The position numbers were made by a program, and so were the translations under genes. From Raineyella sp044508675 (GTDB lineage Bacteria; Actinomycetota; Actinomycetes; Propionibacteriales; Propionibacteriaceae), in the NCBI GenBank assembly GCA_044508675.1, contig JBIQHF010000001.1:186001-250000 (forward strand): 64,000 bases of DNA, given 5' to 3'. Shown here in pieces: positions 10,813 through 19,482 of this stretch. Position 1 is the first letter of the stretch; each line of letters opens with the position of its first letter. The notes below the pieces were generated by a model. The model saw only the letters and a program-made list of their open reading frames with translations, did no database searches and was not told the origin of the DNA.

Positions 10813-11736
10813 GTGAGTGCCGCCCCAGACCGTACGCAACACCCCACGACGGAGCCCGCATCCGGGACCGCGAGACCCCCCGGGCCCGCGCGAGCCACCG
10901 GAGCCGCCACCCCCACCCGTGCCGGACAACGCAAGCCCGGCCGGAAACGCCGCCGAGGAACCAGCGGCTGGGTGCCCAACCAGCACGGCGCCTGGGCGAT
11001 GATCATCATCCCCTGGGTGCTGGGGACCTGGCTGCGCTTCCACGAGGGCCGCGGCGAGGCGTACGCACTGGTGCTCGGCCTGTTCTGGCTGGCCGGCTAC
11101 TTCGCCTTCCATGCGACCTCGGTGTGGCTGAAGTCGCACCGGCAGCAGCGCTACCTACGGCCCGTGGTCACGTACGCCGCGGCAGCCGGGGTGCTGGGGA
11201 TCATCACCTGGGCGCTCGGCGGGCTCGCCCTGGCCTGGTGGATCGTGCCCTTCGTGCCGGTGCTGACGCTCGCGCTCTGGCTGGCCGCCTCCCGCCACGA
11301 ACGGGCCCTGGTCGGCGGCCTGCTCACCGTCGCCGCGGCCTGCCTCATGGTGCTGGTGGCCGCCTACGCCTCGCCGGCCGAGGCCCTCGAGTCGGACGGG
11401 ACCGCGGTCGGGCTGGCACTGGTGTGCCTGGGCTACTTCGGCGGCACGGTGTTCTTCGTGAAGTCGATGATCCGCGAGCGCGGCAACGCCGGATTCCTGG
11501 CGCTGTCGGCCGGCTGGCACGGCGCGACCCTCGTGGCGTCGGTGGTCGCGGCGGCCCTGACCGGGTTCCCGTGGGCCTGGACCGGTTTCTTCGCCGTCCT
11601 GCTCGTCCGGTCGATCGCCCTGCCGCTGGTCGGCCCGATGCGCGAGAACGGGCTACGGTTCACGCCGAAGCAGTTGGGGATGGCCGAGGTGGTGTTCTCG
11701 GTGGCACTGCTGGTGATCGCCTTCACCACCGCCTGA
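10813..11736 (+). CDS. YwiC-like family membrane protein
   Basis: Polytopic membrane protein of 307 residues and unknown function. A basic, proline-rich cytoplasmic N-terminus (about 1-55) is followed by the family hallmark WVPNQHGAWAMIIIPW and about eight to nine hydrophobic segments. A GTG start at 10813 is chosen because the upstream frame runs back into the palindromic element. An unusually AT-rich stretch (about 10783-10812, including TTGCAC and TTCAATTAAAT) lies just before the GTG and is probably the promoter. There is no good ribosome-binding site, so the mRNA may be leaderless. Confidence 0.75.
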   Translation: MSAAPDRTQHPTTEPASGTARPPGPARATGAATPTRAGQRKPGRKRRRGTSGWVPNQHGAWAMIIIPWVLGTWLRFHEGRGEAYALVLGLFWLAGYFAFHATSVWLKSHRQQRYLRPVVTYAAAAGVLGIITWALGGLALAWWIVPFVPVLTLALWLAASRHERALVGGLLTVAAACLMVLVAAYASPAEALESDGTAVGLALVCLGYFGGTVFFVKSMIRERGNAGFLALSAGWHGATLVASVVAAALTGFPWAWTGFFAVLLVRSIALPLVGPMRENGLRFTPKQLGMAEVVFSVALLVIAFTTA

Positions 11737-11760
11737 GGGAGCACCGGCCGCGTACGGCCC

Positions 11761-11785
11761 ACCCGACCCGACCCGACCCGACCCG
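11761..11785. repeat. Five tandem ACCCG units
   Basis: A short pentanucleotide microsatellite in the gap between the ywiC-like gene and the TerC leader. It is flanked on both sides by GTACGGCCC-type sequence. Five perfect units are visible. Confidence 0.8.
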
Positions 11786-11864
11786 CCCCGGCCGTACGGC
11801 CCGGTATGCGCTGAGAACACCCGGCACGACGTTTATCGTGGCGGCTGGCACACTGGTAGATTTG

Positions 11865-11985
11865 TTGCGTCCGTGAGGGAGTATCCCGAACACATCACAC
11901 GTCAACACGCCGAGATCCCGCGATCCCGGCCGGGTGGTGGGGCCGCCCCTCCTTGGGCGGCGGAGAGACTTGCGAGGCCGACACC
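11865..11985 (+). ncRNA. Candidate yybP-ykoY (manganese) riboswitch
   Basis: Leader of terC. A closing stem CGUGAG (11872-11877) can pair with CUUGCG (11969-11974). It is followed by the conserved GGAGUA on the 5' side (11878-11883) and preceded by GAGAGA on the 3' side, matching the general layout of the yybP-ykoY class. That class senses Mn2+ and is known to precede TerC/Alx-family genes. The interior forms at least one GC-rich arm. The call comes from manual pattern matching; a covariance-model scan was not possible. Confidence 0.6.
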
Positions 11986-12009
11986 TGTCGTTTCCTTGGA
12001 AGGACCCCA

Positions 12010-13392
12010 ATGACGGTTTCACCGCTGATCTGGACCCTCACCGTTGCCGTGATCATCGGCATGCTGGTCTTCGACTTCGTCTTCCACGCCCGCAAGCCGC
12101 ACATCCCCCAGCTCAGGGAATCGGCGATCTGGTCGGCGGCGTACGTCGGTATCGCCCTGCTGTTCGGGCTGTTCGTGTTCGGGATGTGGGGCGTCGACTT
12201 CGCCGGCCAGTACTACGCCGGCTACATCACCGAGAAGGCGCTGAGTGTCGACAACCTCTTCGTCTTCCTGATCATCCTGGCCTCGTTCCGGGTGCCACGG
12301 GAGTTCCAGGAGGAGGTGCTGCTGTTCGGCATCGCCTTCTCGCTGGTCGCCCGGACCGGCCTGATCTTCGTCGGCGCCACCCTGATCAACCAGTTCGCCT
12401 GGGTGTTCTATATCTTCGGCCTGATCCTCCTGGCGACCGCCGGCTCCACGCTGAAGAGTGCCCTGTCCGGTGAGGAGGAGGGCGAGGAGGACAGCCGGTT
12501 CATCAAGATGATCCGCAAGATCTTCCACACCTCCGACCACTACGACGGCAACAAGCTCTTCACCGTGCAGAACGGGCGCCGGGCGATGACGCCGATGCTG
12601 CTGGTGATGATCGCCATCGGCGGCACCGACGTGCTGTTCGCACTGGACTCGATCCCGGCGATCTTCGGCCTGACCCAGGAGGTGTACCTGGTCTTCACCG
12701 CAGTCGCCTTCTCGCTGCTCGGCCTCAAGCAGCTCTACTTCCTGATCGACGGCCTGCTGGACCGGCTGATCTACCTGTCGTACGGCCTGTCCGCGATCCT
12801 GGCCTTCATCGCCATCAAGCTGTTCCTGCACGCGCTTCACGAGAACAACCTGCCGTTCATCAACGGCGGCGAACCGGTGCAGGTGGTCGAGATCACCACC
12901 GGCCAGTCCCTGACAATGATCGTGGGCATCCTGGTGGTCACGGTCTTCGCATCGCTCTACAGTCGCCGCGGCCGGGCCATGTCGGTCATCACCGCCACCG
13001 AGACGCTGGCCGCCCGCTATCTGGAGCTGCCGAGCGAGGCCACCGATGCCCAGCGCGACGCGATCAGCCGCAAGCTCGGCCGCCAGCTCAAGCTGATGCC
13101 GAACGTGTCCGATGAGCTGAAGGACGAGCTGATCACCGACAAGCGCCGCTACATGGACCTGCTGGACCAGGTCCACGGCCAGCACCTCGACTACCTGTCG
13201 GCCAAGCAGTCCTCGAGCGCCACCACGTCGTCCGAATCGGCCGAGCTGCAGCGCCGCAAGGATGCCTTCAGCGATGTCGTACGGCCGGCCGAGCAGTCGG
13301 TAAGGTCCGTGGACCGGCCCACCGACGTCACCTCTGCGACCCCCGCCGACGAGTCGGACGGACCGGAGAACCAGCAGACCCCCCTCCGCTGA
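12010..13392 (+). CDS. terC: TerC family membrane protein
   Basis: Integral membrane protein of 460 residues in the TerC/Alx family, now linked to manganese/metal-ion efflux or metalation of exported proteins. About eight or nine transmembrane helices lie in the first 330 residues, with conserved EKALSVDNLFVFLII and GGTDVLFALDSIPAIFG segments carrying the acidic residues thought to bind metal. A hydrophilic C-terminal tail of about 120 residues, partly charged and serine-rich, extends beyond the core. The start is fixed by GGAAGGA at 11998-12004. A probable Mn riboswitch lies directly upstream and a terminator directly downstream. Confidence 0.92.
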   Translation: MTVSPLIWTLTVAVIIGMLVFDFVFHARKPHIPQLRESAIWSAAYVGIALLFGLFVFGMWGVDFAGQYYAGYITEKALSVDNLFVFLIILASFRVPREFQEEVLLFGIAFSLVARTGLIFVGATLINQFAWVFYIFGLILLATAGSTLKSALSGEEEGEEDSRFIKMIRKIFHTSDHYDGNKLFTVQNGRRAMTPMLLVMIAIGGTDVLFALDSIPAIFGLTQEVYLVFTAVAFSLLGLKQLYFLIDGLLDRLIYLSYGLSAILAFIAIKLFLHALHENNLPFINGGEPVQVVEITTGQSLTMIVGILVVTVFASLYSRRGRAMSVITATETLAARYLELPSEATDAQRDAISRKLGRQLKLMPNVSDELKDELITDKRRYMDLLDQVHGQHLDYLSAKQSSSATTSSESAELQRRKDAFSDVVRPAEQSVRSVDRPTDVTSATPADESDGPENQQTPLR

Positions 13393-13396
13393 CCCT

Positions 13397-13418
13397 CCGG
13401 TCGGCCAGCGCCGACCGG
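13397..13418 (+). terminator. Intrinsic terminator after terC
   Basis: CCGGTCGGC / GCCGACCGG inverted repeat with a CAGC loop, 4 bases after the terC stop. A second 9-base inverted repeat (13454-13462 / 13475-13483) follows. Confidence 0.65.
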
Positions 13419-13589
13419 CCCCGCCCGTACGGCCCCGCAACCAGCCGGGGACCGTCCGGGCGCTCGGTGCTCCACGCCCGGACCGGGCCAATGGACGCCC
13501 AAACCCGCTAGGATCCGATTCCGACCCCCGCCGTCACCGGTGAGCGGTATGTTAACCAGTGCAAAGTTGCACCCGTAACGGAGGAATTC

Positions 13590-15098
13590 ATGGGCAATCG
13601 GATCCATAACGCCGGATACCAGAGCAAGGTCATGAGCGCCGAGGACGCTGCCGCACTGATCAAGAACGGCGACTCGGTCGGTGTGTCGGGCTTCACCGGC
13701 TCGGGCTATCCCAAGGCGGTGCCGATCGCTCTGGCCGCCCGTGCCAGGGCCGAGCACGAGGCCGGCCGCCCGTTCCGCGTCAACCTCAACACCGGAGCCT
13801 CCACCGCGCCGGAGCTGGACGGCGAGCTCGCCGCGGCCAGTGCCGTTGACTTCCGTACGCCCTACCAGTCCGACCCGGAGACCCGCAAGCGGATCAACTC
13901 CGGCGACATCAACTACGCCGACATCCACCTGTCGCACATCGCCCCGCAGGTGCGCAATGGCTTCCATGGCAGCATGGACGTCGCGATCATCGAGCTCACC
14001 GCCATCAAGGCGGATGGCTCGCTGGTGCCCTCCTCCTCGATCGGCAACAACCAGGCCTGGCTCGACGTGGCCGACAAGGTCATCTTCGAGGTCAACTCCT
14101 GGCAGTCCGAGGACCTCGAGGGCATGCACGACGTCTTCGGCGGCCTGCACAAGGTGCCGCTCGACTACGCCATCCCGGTCTTCCACGCCTCCGACCGCAT
14201 CGGCGGCAAGTACCTGACCGTCGACCCGGAGAAGGTCATCGCCGTCGTCGAGAACGACACCGAGGACCGCAACTCGCCGTTCAAGCCACTCGACGACGTC
14301 TCCAAGTCGATCGCCGGCCACGTGCTCGACTTCCTCGACCTGGAGGAGAAGAACGGTCGCCTGCCCAACCCGATGCCTGCCCTGCAGTCCGGTGTCGGCA
14401 ACATCGCCAACGCCGTTCTCGCGGGCCTGCTGCACGGCCAGTTCGAGAACCTCACCTCCTACACCGAGGTGATCCAGGACGGCATGGTCGACCTGATCGA
14501 TGCCGGCAAGCTGCAGATCGCCTCGGCAACCGCCTTCTCGCTGTCGCCGGAGTACGCGGCGAAGATGAACGACAACGCGAAGTTCTACCGGGAGAAGATC
14601 ATCCTGCGCAACCAGGAGATCTCGAACAACCCGGAGGTCATCCGTCGTCTCGGCGTCATCTCGATGAACGGCCTGATCGAGGCCGACCTCTACGGCAACG
14701 TGAACTCGACCCACATCATGGGCTCGCGCATGATGAACGGCATCGGTGGCTCGGGTGACTTCGCCCGCAACGCCGCGCTGACCGTGTTCGTCACCCCCTC
14801 GGTCGCCAAGGGCGGCGCGATCTCGGCGATCGTGCCGATGGTCTCGCACGTCGACCACACCGAGCACGACACCGACCTGATCGTCACCGAGTACGGCGTC
14901 GCCGACCTGCGTGGCAAGTCGCCGCGCCAGCGCGTGCCCGAGATGATCAAGGTCGCGCATCCGGACTTCCGTCCGATGCTCGAGGAATACTTCGCGGTTG
15001 CGCAGAAGGTCGCCAACGGCCAGCACACCCCGCATGACCTGTCCCAGGCCCTCAGCTGGCACCAGCGGATGCTGGCCACCGGCACCATGAAGGCCTGA
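13590..15098 (+). CDS. Acetyl-CoA hydrolase/transferase family: succinyl-CoA:acetate (propionate) CoA-transferase
   Basis: Cytosolic CoA-transferase of 502 residues that moves CoA between succinyl-CoA and a short-chain acid. In propionic-acid bacteria this family closes the Wood-Werkman cycle (propionyl-CoA + succinate) or forms acetate. Family segments include SGFTGSGYPKAVP near the N-terminus, QSGVGNIANAVLAGL and SYTEVIQD. The glutamate in the last motif (about residue 293) matches the position of the CoA-thioester-forming glutamate of AarC-type enzymes. A strong GGAGG lies 7 bases before the ATG, and codon choice is strongly biased, consistent with high expression. Single gene with its own terminator. 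Substrate preference cannot be read from sequence. Confidence 0.9.
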   Translation: MGNRIHNAGYQSKVMSAEDAAALIKNGDSVGVSGFTGSGYPKAVPIALAARARAEHEAGRPFRVNLNTGASTAPELDGELAAASAVDFRTPYQSDPETRKRINSGDINYADIHLSHIAPQVRNGFHGSMDVAIIELTAIKADGSLVPSSSIGNNQAWLDVADKVIFEVNSWQSEDLEGMHDVFGGLHKVPLDYAIPVFHASDRIGGKYLTVDPEKVIAVVENDTEDRNSPFKPLDDVSKSIAGHVLDFLDLEEKNGRLPNPMPALQSGVGNIANAVLAGLLHGQFENLTSYTEVIQDGMVDLIDAGKLQIASATAFSLSPEYAAKMNDNAKFYREKIILRNQEISNNPEVIRRLGVISMNGLIEADLYGNVNSTHIMGSRMMNGIGGSGDFARNAALTVFVTPSVAKGGAISAIVPMVSHVDHTEHDTDLIVTEYGVADLRGKSPRQRVPEMIKVAHPDFRPMLEEYFAVAQKVANGQHTPHDLSQALSWHQRMLATGTMKA

Positions 15099-15119
15099 TC
15101 CCCAACTGGACCCACGAAC

Positions 15120-15152
15120 GAGGGGCGGACCGGAGCATCCGGTCCGCCCCTC
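15120..15152 (+). terminator. Intrinsic terminator after the CoA-transferase gene
   Basis: A 15-base perfect stem (GAGGGGCGGACCGGA and complement) with a GCA loop, 21 bases after the stop codon. Confidence 0.85.
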
Positions 15153-15342
15153 CTCGCTCCCGGGTCGGTCTCGTCACGAGGCTGAGCCGAGCCGGCATCC
15201 GAGCGGTGCGGACGCGATCGAGGCCGTGACCACCCCGTGACCACCCCGTGACCCCGACACCTGCCCCGATCCGGGCCCCATCCTTGGCTCTGGACATTAG
15301 TCTGACCACGCCAGGTGTTAAGGACGACCGTGGAGGCAGCAA

Positions 15343-16842
15343 GTGGCCAGGAGCATGTTCCAGACCGATCTCGCCGGGGCCGTCGACCCCCTGGTGGTCT
15401 CCGTCGACATCGGCTCCACCGCCAGCCGGGGTTCGCTCTACGACGCGCATGGACGCCCGGTCGGCCAACGCGTGAAGGTATCGCACGGCTTCACCACCAA
15501 GGGCGACGGGACGTCCACGATCGACCCCGACCAAGTCCTCGCCGAGGTGATCGAGATCATCGACGGCCTGGCGCCGAAGGACCTGAAGGGCCGGATCGGC
15601 GGTGTGGCGCTGGACACCTTCGCCTCCTCGCTGATCGGCATCGACCGCCATGGCAAGGCACTGACCCCCTGCTACACGTACGCCGACACCCGCTCGTCCG
15701 CCCAGGTCGCCGAACTGCGTCACCTGGTCGATGAGGATGCGGTGCACGAGCGGATCGGTGTCCGCCTGCACTCGTCGTACCTGCCGGCCCGGCTGCGCTG
15801 GCTGTCGGCGACCGACCCGGTGCTGTTCGACAAGGTGGACCGCTGGGTCTCGTTGGGCGAGTACATCCACCTGCACCTGCTCGGACGCACTGCGGTCGGC
15901 ACCTCGACCGCGTCCTGGAGCGGCCTGCTCGACCGGCGCACCGGGCAATGGGACCGCCAAATGCTGGAGCTGAGCGGGATCAGCACCGGTCACCTGTCCG
16001 CGATCCGCGACCCCGACCAGCCACTCACCGCCGCCGACCAGCGGCTCGACGACCGCTGGCCGGCGCTGCACGGCGTGGACTGGTTCCCGGCGATCAGCGA
16101 CGGGCTGGGTGCCAGCATCGGCGCGGGCGCCACCGATGAACGGTCCATCGGCGCCTCCGCCGCGACGACCGGCGCGATGCGGGTGATGGTGTCCGGCCCG
16201 GTCGAGGAGCTGCCGACCGGCTTGTGGTGCTACCGGGTCGACCGGCGCCGCTCCCTGCTCGGCGGGGCGGTCAACGACGTCGGCCGCGCTGTTGCCTGGG
16301 CCACGAACACCCTCACCCTGCCGCCCGACCCGGAGATCAGCCGTGCCCTGTTGGCTGAACCATCCGCGACGACCCCGCTGGTGCTGCCGTTCTTCACCGG
16401 CGAGCGATCCACCGGCTGGGCCTCGCACGCCACCGCGGTGATGGCCGGGATCCGCATCTCCACCACGCCGCTGCAGCTCTACCGGGGCATCGTGGAGGGC
16501 GTCGGCCTGACCTACCGGCGGATCGGCCTGCAGTTGGTCACCCGGGCCCCCGGGGCCGTGCGGATCCTGGCCCAGGGCCGGATCACCCAGGACCGTCCCG
16601 AGATCCTGCAGGTGCTCGCCGACGTGATGGGCCGACCGGTCGTCCCGGTGACGATCAAGCGCGCGACCCTGCATGGCTCGGCACTGCTGGCCCTGGAGAA
16701 GCTGGCCCCCGGGCTGGAGCGTACGCCCCCGGACATGGGCCAGGTCTACGAGCCGCACCCGAGGCGGACGGCGTACTACACCGAGCGGATGATGCAGTTC
16801 GCCGACCTGTACGAGGCAGCGATCGTCGACCGGTCCAGCTGA
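15343..16842 (+). CDS. FGGY-family carbohydrate kinase (gluconokinase-like)
   Basis: Cytosolic ATP-dependent sugar kinase of 499 residues with the two-domain actin/hexokinase fold. The N-terminal phosphate loop VSVDIGSTASRGSLYD (about 19-34), the catalytic LDTFASS segment and the C-terminal ATP-site stretch ILAQGRITQDRPEILQVLADV are visible. Overall pattern is closest to gluconate kinases of the FGGY family, but xylulose- or ribulose-type substrates cannot be excluded. The GTG start is supported by GGAGG 7 bases upstream. A short 11-base direct repeat (gtgaccacccc twice) lies in the preceding intergenic region at about 15226-15247. Confidence 0.85.
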   Translation: MARSMFQTDLAGAVDPLVVSVDIGSTASRGSLYDAHGRPVGQRVKVSHGFTTKGDGTSTIDPDQVLAEVIEIIDGLAPKDLKGRIGGVALDTFASSLIGIDRHGKALTPCYTYADTRSSAQVAELRHLVDEDAVHERIGVRLHSSYLPARLRWLSATDPVLFDKVDRWVSLGEYIHLHLLGRTAVGTSTASWSGLLDRRTGQWDRQMLELSGISTGHLSAIRDPDQPLTAADQRLDDRWPALHGVDWFPAISDGLGASIGAGATDERSIGASAATTGAMRVMVSGPVEELPTGLWCYRVDRRRSLLGGAVNDVGRAVAWATNTLTLPPDPEISRALLAEPSATTPLVLPFFTGERSTGWASHATAVMAGIRISTTPLQLYRGIVEGVGLTYRRIGLQLVTRAPGAVRILAQGRITQDRPEILQVLADVMGRPVVPVTIKRATLHGSALLALEKLAPGLERTPPDMGQVYEPHPRRTAYYTERMMQFADLYEAAIVDRSS

Positions 16843-16926
16843 GCCCGGTCGATCTCCTGCCACGCCGGCGTGCCACGCCGACGCTTTGCGCTGACAAGCC
16901 GACCCCGCATGCCCGACGATGCGTCC

Positions 16927-17742
16927 ATGACCACCGAAGGGCACCTGGCGTACGAACGGCACGGCAACACCGGCCTGATCACGATCGACCATCCGCATCG
17001 ACGCAACGCGATGACGCCGGCGATGTGGGCGCAGTGGCCCGAGGTGATGTCCGCGACCACCACCGACCCGGAGGTGCGGGTGGTGGTGATCACCGGTGCC
17101 GGCACGACGTTCTGCGCGGGCGCGGACATCAGCCAGCTCGATTCGATCCACGACACCGAACTGCCCACGCTCACCCACCGCGCCATCGCCGACTGCCCCA
17201 AGCCGACCATCGCGGCGATCAACGGTTCGTGCGTCGGCGGCGGGGTCCAGGTGGCCGCCGCCTGCGACATCCGGATCAGCGCGACGACGGCCCGCTTCGG
17301 CGTGACGCCCGCAAACCTGGGCATCGTCTACCCACTGGCCCCGATGGAACGGCTGGTCCGGCTGATCGGCCCGGCGGCCACGAAATACCTGATCTTCACC
17401 GCCGACCTGATCAGTGCCGAGCGGGCCCGACACATCGGCCTGGTCGACGAGATCCTGCCCGACGACGTGGTGATGGACCGGGCCCTGCGGTTGGCCGACC
17501 ACCTGGCCCACAAGTCACAGCTGACGATCCAGGCGACGAAGGACCTGGTGGACCGGATGGTCGATCGTACGCTCGACGACGCGCGGGTGTCCGCCTGGAT
17601 GGCCCAGGTCGCCGCGAGCCCGGACGTGGCCGAGGGCATGGAGGCGTTCCGTACGCACCGCAGGCCCCATTTCACCTGGAACGGAGCCGGGCTGCCGGAG
17701 GAGCCCACTCAGCCGGCGGTCGGCAGTGACCCGAATCGGTAG
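16927..17742 (+). CDS. Enoyl-CoA hydratase/isomerase (crotonase) family protein
   Basis: Acyl-CoA-processing protein of 271 residues. The two oxyanion-hole segments are visible: FCAGADISQL (about 61-70) and NGSCVGGGVQVA (about 98-109). In hydratases the FG-x-P-E glutamate follows; here the equivalent stretch is FGVTPANLGIV (125-135), with alanine at the glutamate position, so ordinary hydratase activity is doubtful. An isomerase, hydrolase or decarboxylase role is possible. The ATG at 16927 is chosen on homology-like sequence; the ribosome-binding site is weak. Its 3' end overlaps the convergent dioxygenase gene by 34 bases. Confidence 0.82.
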   Translation: MTTEGHLAYERHGNTGLITIDHPHRRNAMTPAMWAQWPEVMSATTTDPEVRVVVITGAGTTFCAGADISQLDSIHDTELPTLTHRAIADCPKPTIAAINGSCVGGGVQVAAACDIRISATTARFGVTPANLGIVYPLAPMERLVRLIGPAATKYLIFTADLISAERARHIGLVDEILPDDVVMDRALRLADHLAHKSQLTIQATKDLVDRMVDRTLDDARVSAWMAQVAASPDVAEGMEAFRTHRRPHFTWNGAGLPEEPTQPAVGSDPNR

Positions 17743-18539
17743 CTCGACGAGTCGATCGAACCCATGAAGTCGGGCTCGTGGTAGATCCGCACCCCGGGCT
17801 CGTCCTCGGCGGCGCCCACGGCGACCATCAGCGGGATCAGGTGGTCCTCGGCCGGGTGTGCCGCGCGGGCGCTCGGCGCCTGGTCCCAGCGGAGCAACCG
17901 TCGGGTCCGCTCCTGCGGGTCCACGTCGACCACGGCCTCGGTGAGCCAGTCCCCGAACGCCTTGGAGTCGCGGGCGGCACCCGGCCCGAAGTTGCGCAGG
18001 TTGTGGTAGCTGAAGCCGCTGCCGACGATCAGCACGCCCTCCTCGCGCAGCGGAGCGATGGCGCGGCCGGCGGCCAGGTGGGCCTCCGGGTCGTAGCCGT
18101 GCTTGAGCGACAGCTGCAGGATCGGCACGTCGGCGTTCGGGTAGGCGACGAAGAACGGCGCGAACACGCCGTGGTCGTAGCCCCGCTGCCCGTCGTAGCG
18201 GGTCGGGATGCCGGCGTCCTCCAACAACTGCCCGACCCTGGCGGCGACGTCAGGAGCGCCCGGGGCCGGGTACTGGATCCGGTAGGTGAACTCGGGGAAG
18301 CCGCCGTAGTCGTACAGCATCGGCGGATTGGCGCTGGTCTGGACGGTGAACTCCGGCTCCTCCCAGTGTCCCGACACTGCCAGGATCGCTCGCGGGGTGC
18401 GCCCGAGCTCGCGCGGGATGGACTGCAGGGACGCCTCGAGCTTGCTCATGTCACCCGGCATCATGTCCTTGATCCAGGGCCACGGGCCGCCCCCATGGGA
18501 CACGAAGTAGGTGGGCAGCCGATCCGGGTACGTGCTCAT
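17709..18539 (-). CDS. DODA-type extradiol ring-opening dioxygenase family protein (YgiD-like)
   Basis: Class III extradiol (LigB-like) enzyme of 276 residues, related to 4,5-DOPA dioxygenase YgiD. Metal-ligand histidines are visible in FVSHGGGPWP near the N-terminus, SGHWEEPEF, and the GSGFSYHNLR segment. The natural substrate is unknown; the family opens catechol-type rings. The start at 18539 replaces a longer frame that would extend through the intergenic palindrome. That palindrome (18563-18576) suggests control by a MarR-like regulator. It lies 53 bases downstream of the siderophore-interacting protein on the same strand. Confidence 0.85.
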   Translation of the reverse strand: MSTYPDRLPTYFVSHGGGPWPWIKDMMPGDMSKLEASLQSIPRELGRTPRAILAVSGHWEEPEFTVQTSANPPMLYDYGGFPEFTYRIQYPAPGAPDVAARVGQLLEDAGIPTRYDGQRGYDHGVFAPFFVAYPNADVPILQLSLKHGYDPEAHLAAGRAIAPLREEGVLIVGSGFSYHNLRNFGPGAARDSKAFGDWLTEAVVDVDPQERTRRLLRWDQAPSARAAHPAEDHLIPLMVAVGAAEDEPGVRIYHEPDFMGSIDSSSYRFGSLPTAG

Positions 18540-18562
18540 GGTCCCGAGCGTACACACAGGTA

Positions 18563-18576
18563 GTTGAATAATCAAC
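18563..18576. promoter_or_regulatory. Palindromic operator candidate upstream of the DODA gene
   Basis: GTTGAATAATCAAC (5-base arms around ATAA) in an AT-rich 53-base gap just before the dioxygenase start. It resembles the short AT-centred palindromes bound by MarR-type repressors. No such regulator gene is adjacent. Confidence 0.4.
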
Positions 18577-18592
18577 CAAACAGGCCTCTGGG

Positions 18593-19405
18593 TCAGTCCC
18601 CGATCCGACCGATCGGCTGGCGCTTCTCGGTCTGGAAGGCATCCTCGGTGCGGCCCAACGCCCAATACCCCGACAACGACAGCTCCTCCCGCGCCACGCC
18701 GCGTTCCTTGAGGACGGCACGGACCGCCTTCATGGACTCGCGCTCACCATGGGCGAAGACCTGGACCCGACCCTCGGGCCACGGCCCCGCCTGCACGGCG
18801 TCGGCCAGCAGGGTGGCCCGGTCGGCCGGGGCAACCAGCCAGGTCCGTACGATGCCCGCGGGGCCGGGCAGCTCGATCCGCCCGGATTCCTCACCCACCT
18901 GCAGGTAGGCCAGGCCGCGGGCGCCCTCGGGCAATGCCTCCAGCGCGGCGCAGATGGCCGGCAGCGCGGACTCGTCGCCGATGAACACGTACGCGTCGGC
19001 GGTCGGGTCCGGGGCATAGCCACCGCCGGCCCCCGACGCCACGAGGGCGTCCCCGGGCTTGGCCCGGCGGGCCCACGGAGCTGCGACCCCCTCGTCGCCG
19101 TGGACGACGAAGTCGATCGCGAGCCGCTGGTTCTCCGGATCGACCCAGCGCAGCGTGTAGGTGCGCCGGACCGGCCAATCCTCGGGGTCGAGCCGTTCAC
19201 GCAGATCGGCCTCGTCGTACGGCGGCTCCAGGCCCTGCTCGGGCTTGACGAACAGCAGCTTCACGTAGGCGTCGGTGCTGTTGTCCATCGTCAGCGCGGA
19301 GAAGCCGCTGCCACCGGCCACCACCCGGACGATCGTCGGCGAGACCCATTCGGTGGACTCCACGGTGAGGACGGCTTGGGGGCGCGCTGGCCGATTGGTT
19401 CTCAT
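18593..19405 (-). CDS. Siderophore-interacting protein (FAD-dependent ferric-siderophore reductase)
   Basis: Cytosolic NAD(P)H-dependent flavoprotein of 270 residues that reduces and releases iron from imported ferric siderophores (ViuB/YqjH family). The FAD-binding RRTYTLRW motif lies in the first half, and the SIP-type C-terminal domain contains YVFIGDESALPAI. The start at 19405 is preferred over an upstream in-frame ATG (19480) because an iron-box palindrome (19409-19426) would lie inside the longer frame. The box touching the start predicts tight iron repression. No siderophore biosynthesis or uptake genes are adjacent. Confidence 0.88.
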   Translation of the reverse strand: MRTNRPARPQAVLTVESTEWVSPTIVRVVAGGSGFSALTMDNSTDAYVKLLFVKPEQGLEPPYDEADLRERLDPEDWPVRRTYTLRWVDPENQRLAIDFVVHGDEGVAAPWARRAKPGDALVASGAGGGYAPDPTADAYVFIGDESALPAICAALEALPEGARGLAYLQVGEESGRIELPGPAGIVRTWLVAPADRATLLADAVQAGPWPEGRVQVFAHGERESMKAVRAVLKERGVAREELSLSGYWALGRTEDAFQTEKRQPIGRIGD

Positions 19406-19408
19406 GGT

Positions 19409-19426
19409 GGTGAGGCTAGCCTTACC
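19409..19426. promoter_or_regulatory. Probable DtxR/IdeR-type iron box
   Basis: GGTGAGGCTAGCCTTACC is an 18-base near-perfect palindrome (one mismatched pair) resembling the TTAGGTTAGSCTAACCTAA class. It lies 3 bases upstream of the siderophore-interacting protein ATG. Location and gene function support Fe2+-dependent repression. Confidence 0.6.
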
Positions 19427-19482
19427 GGACAACCCTCCGTTGGTCCTTGTCTCGCGTACGGGCACGAGCACCCCCAGCATGG

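Noticed and set aside
12019..13491. 490-codon minus-strand frame opposite terC
   Set aside because: Low-complexity Asp/Gln/Glu/His-rich shadow; terC on the plus strand has riboswitch, ribosome-binding site and terminator.
15226..15256. gtgaccacccc direct repeat as a regulator site
   Set aside because: Only two short units, far from any promoter-like element; too little to support a call.
13191..17511. Two long minus-strand open frames (13191-15062 and 15052-17511)
   Set aside because: They are antisense shadows of the CoA-transferase, FGGY kinase and crotonase genes; no recognisable motifs or start signals.
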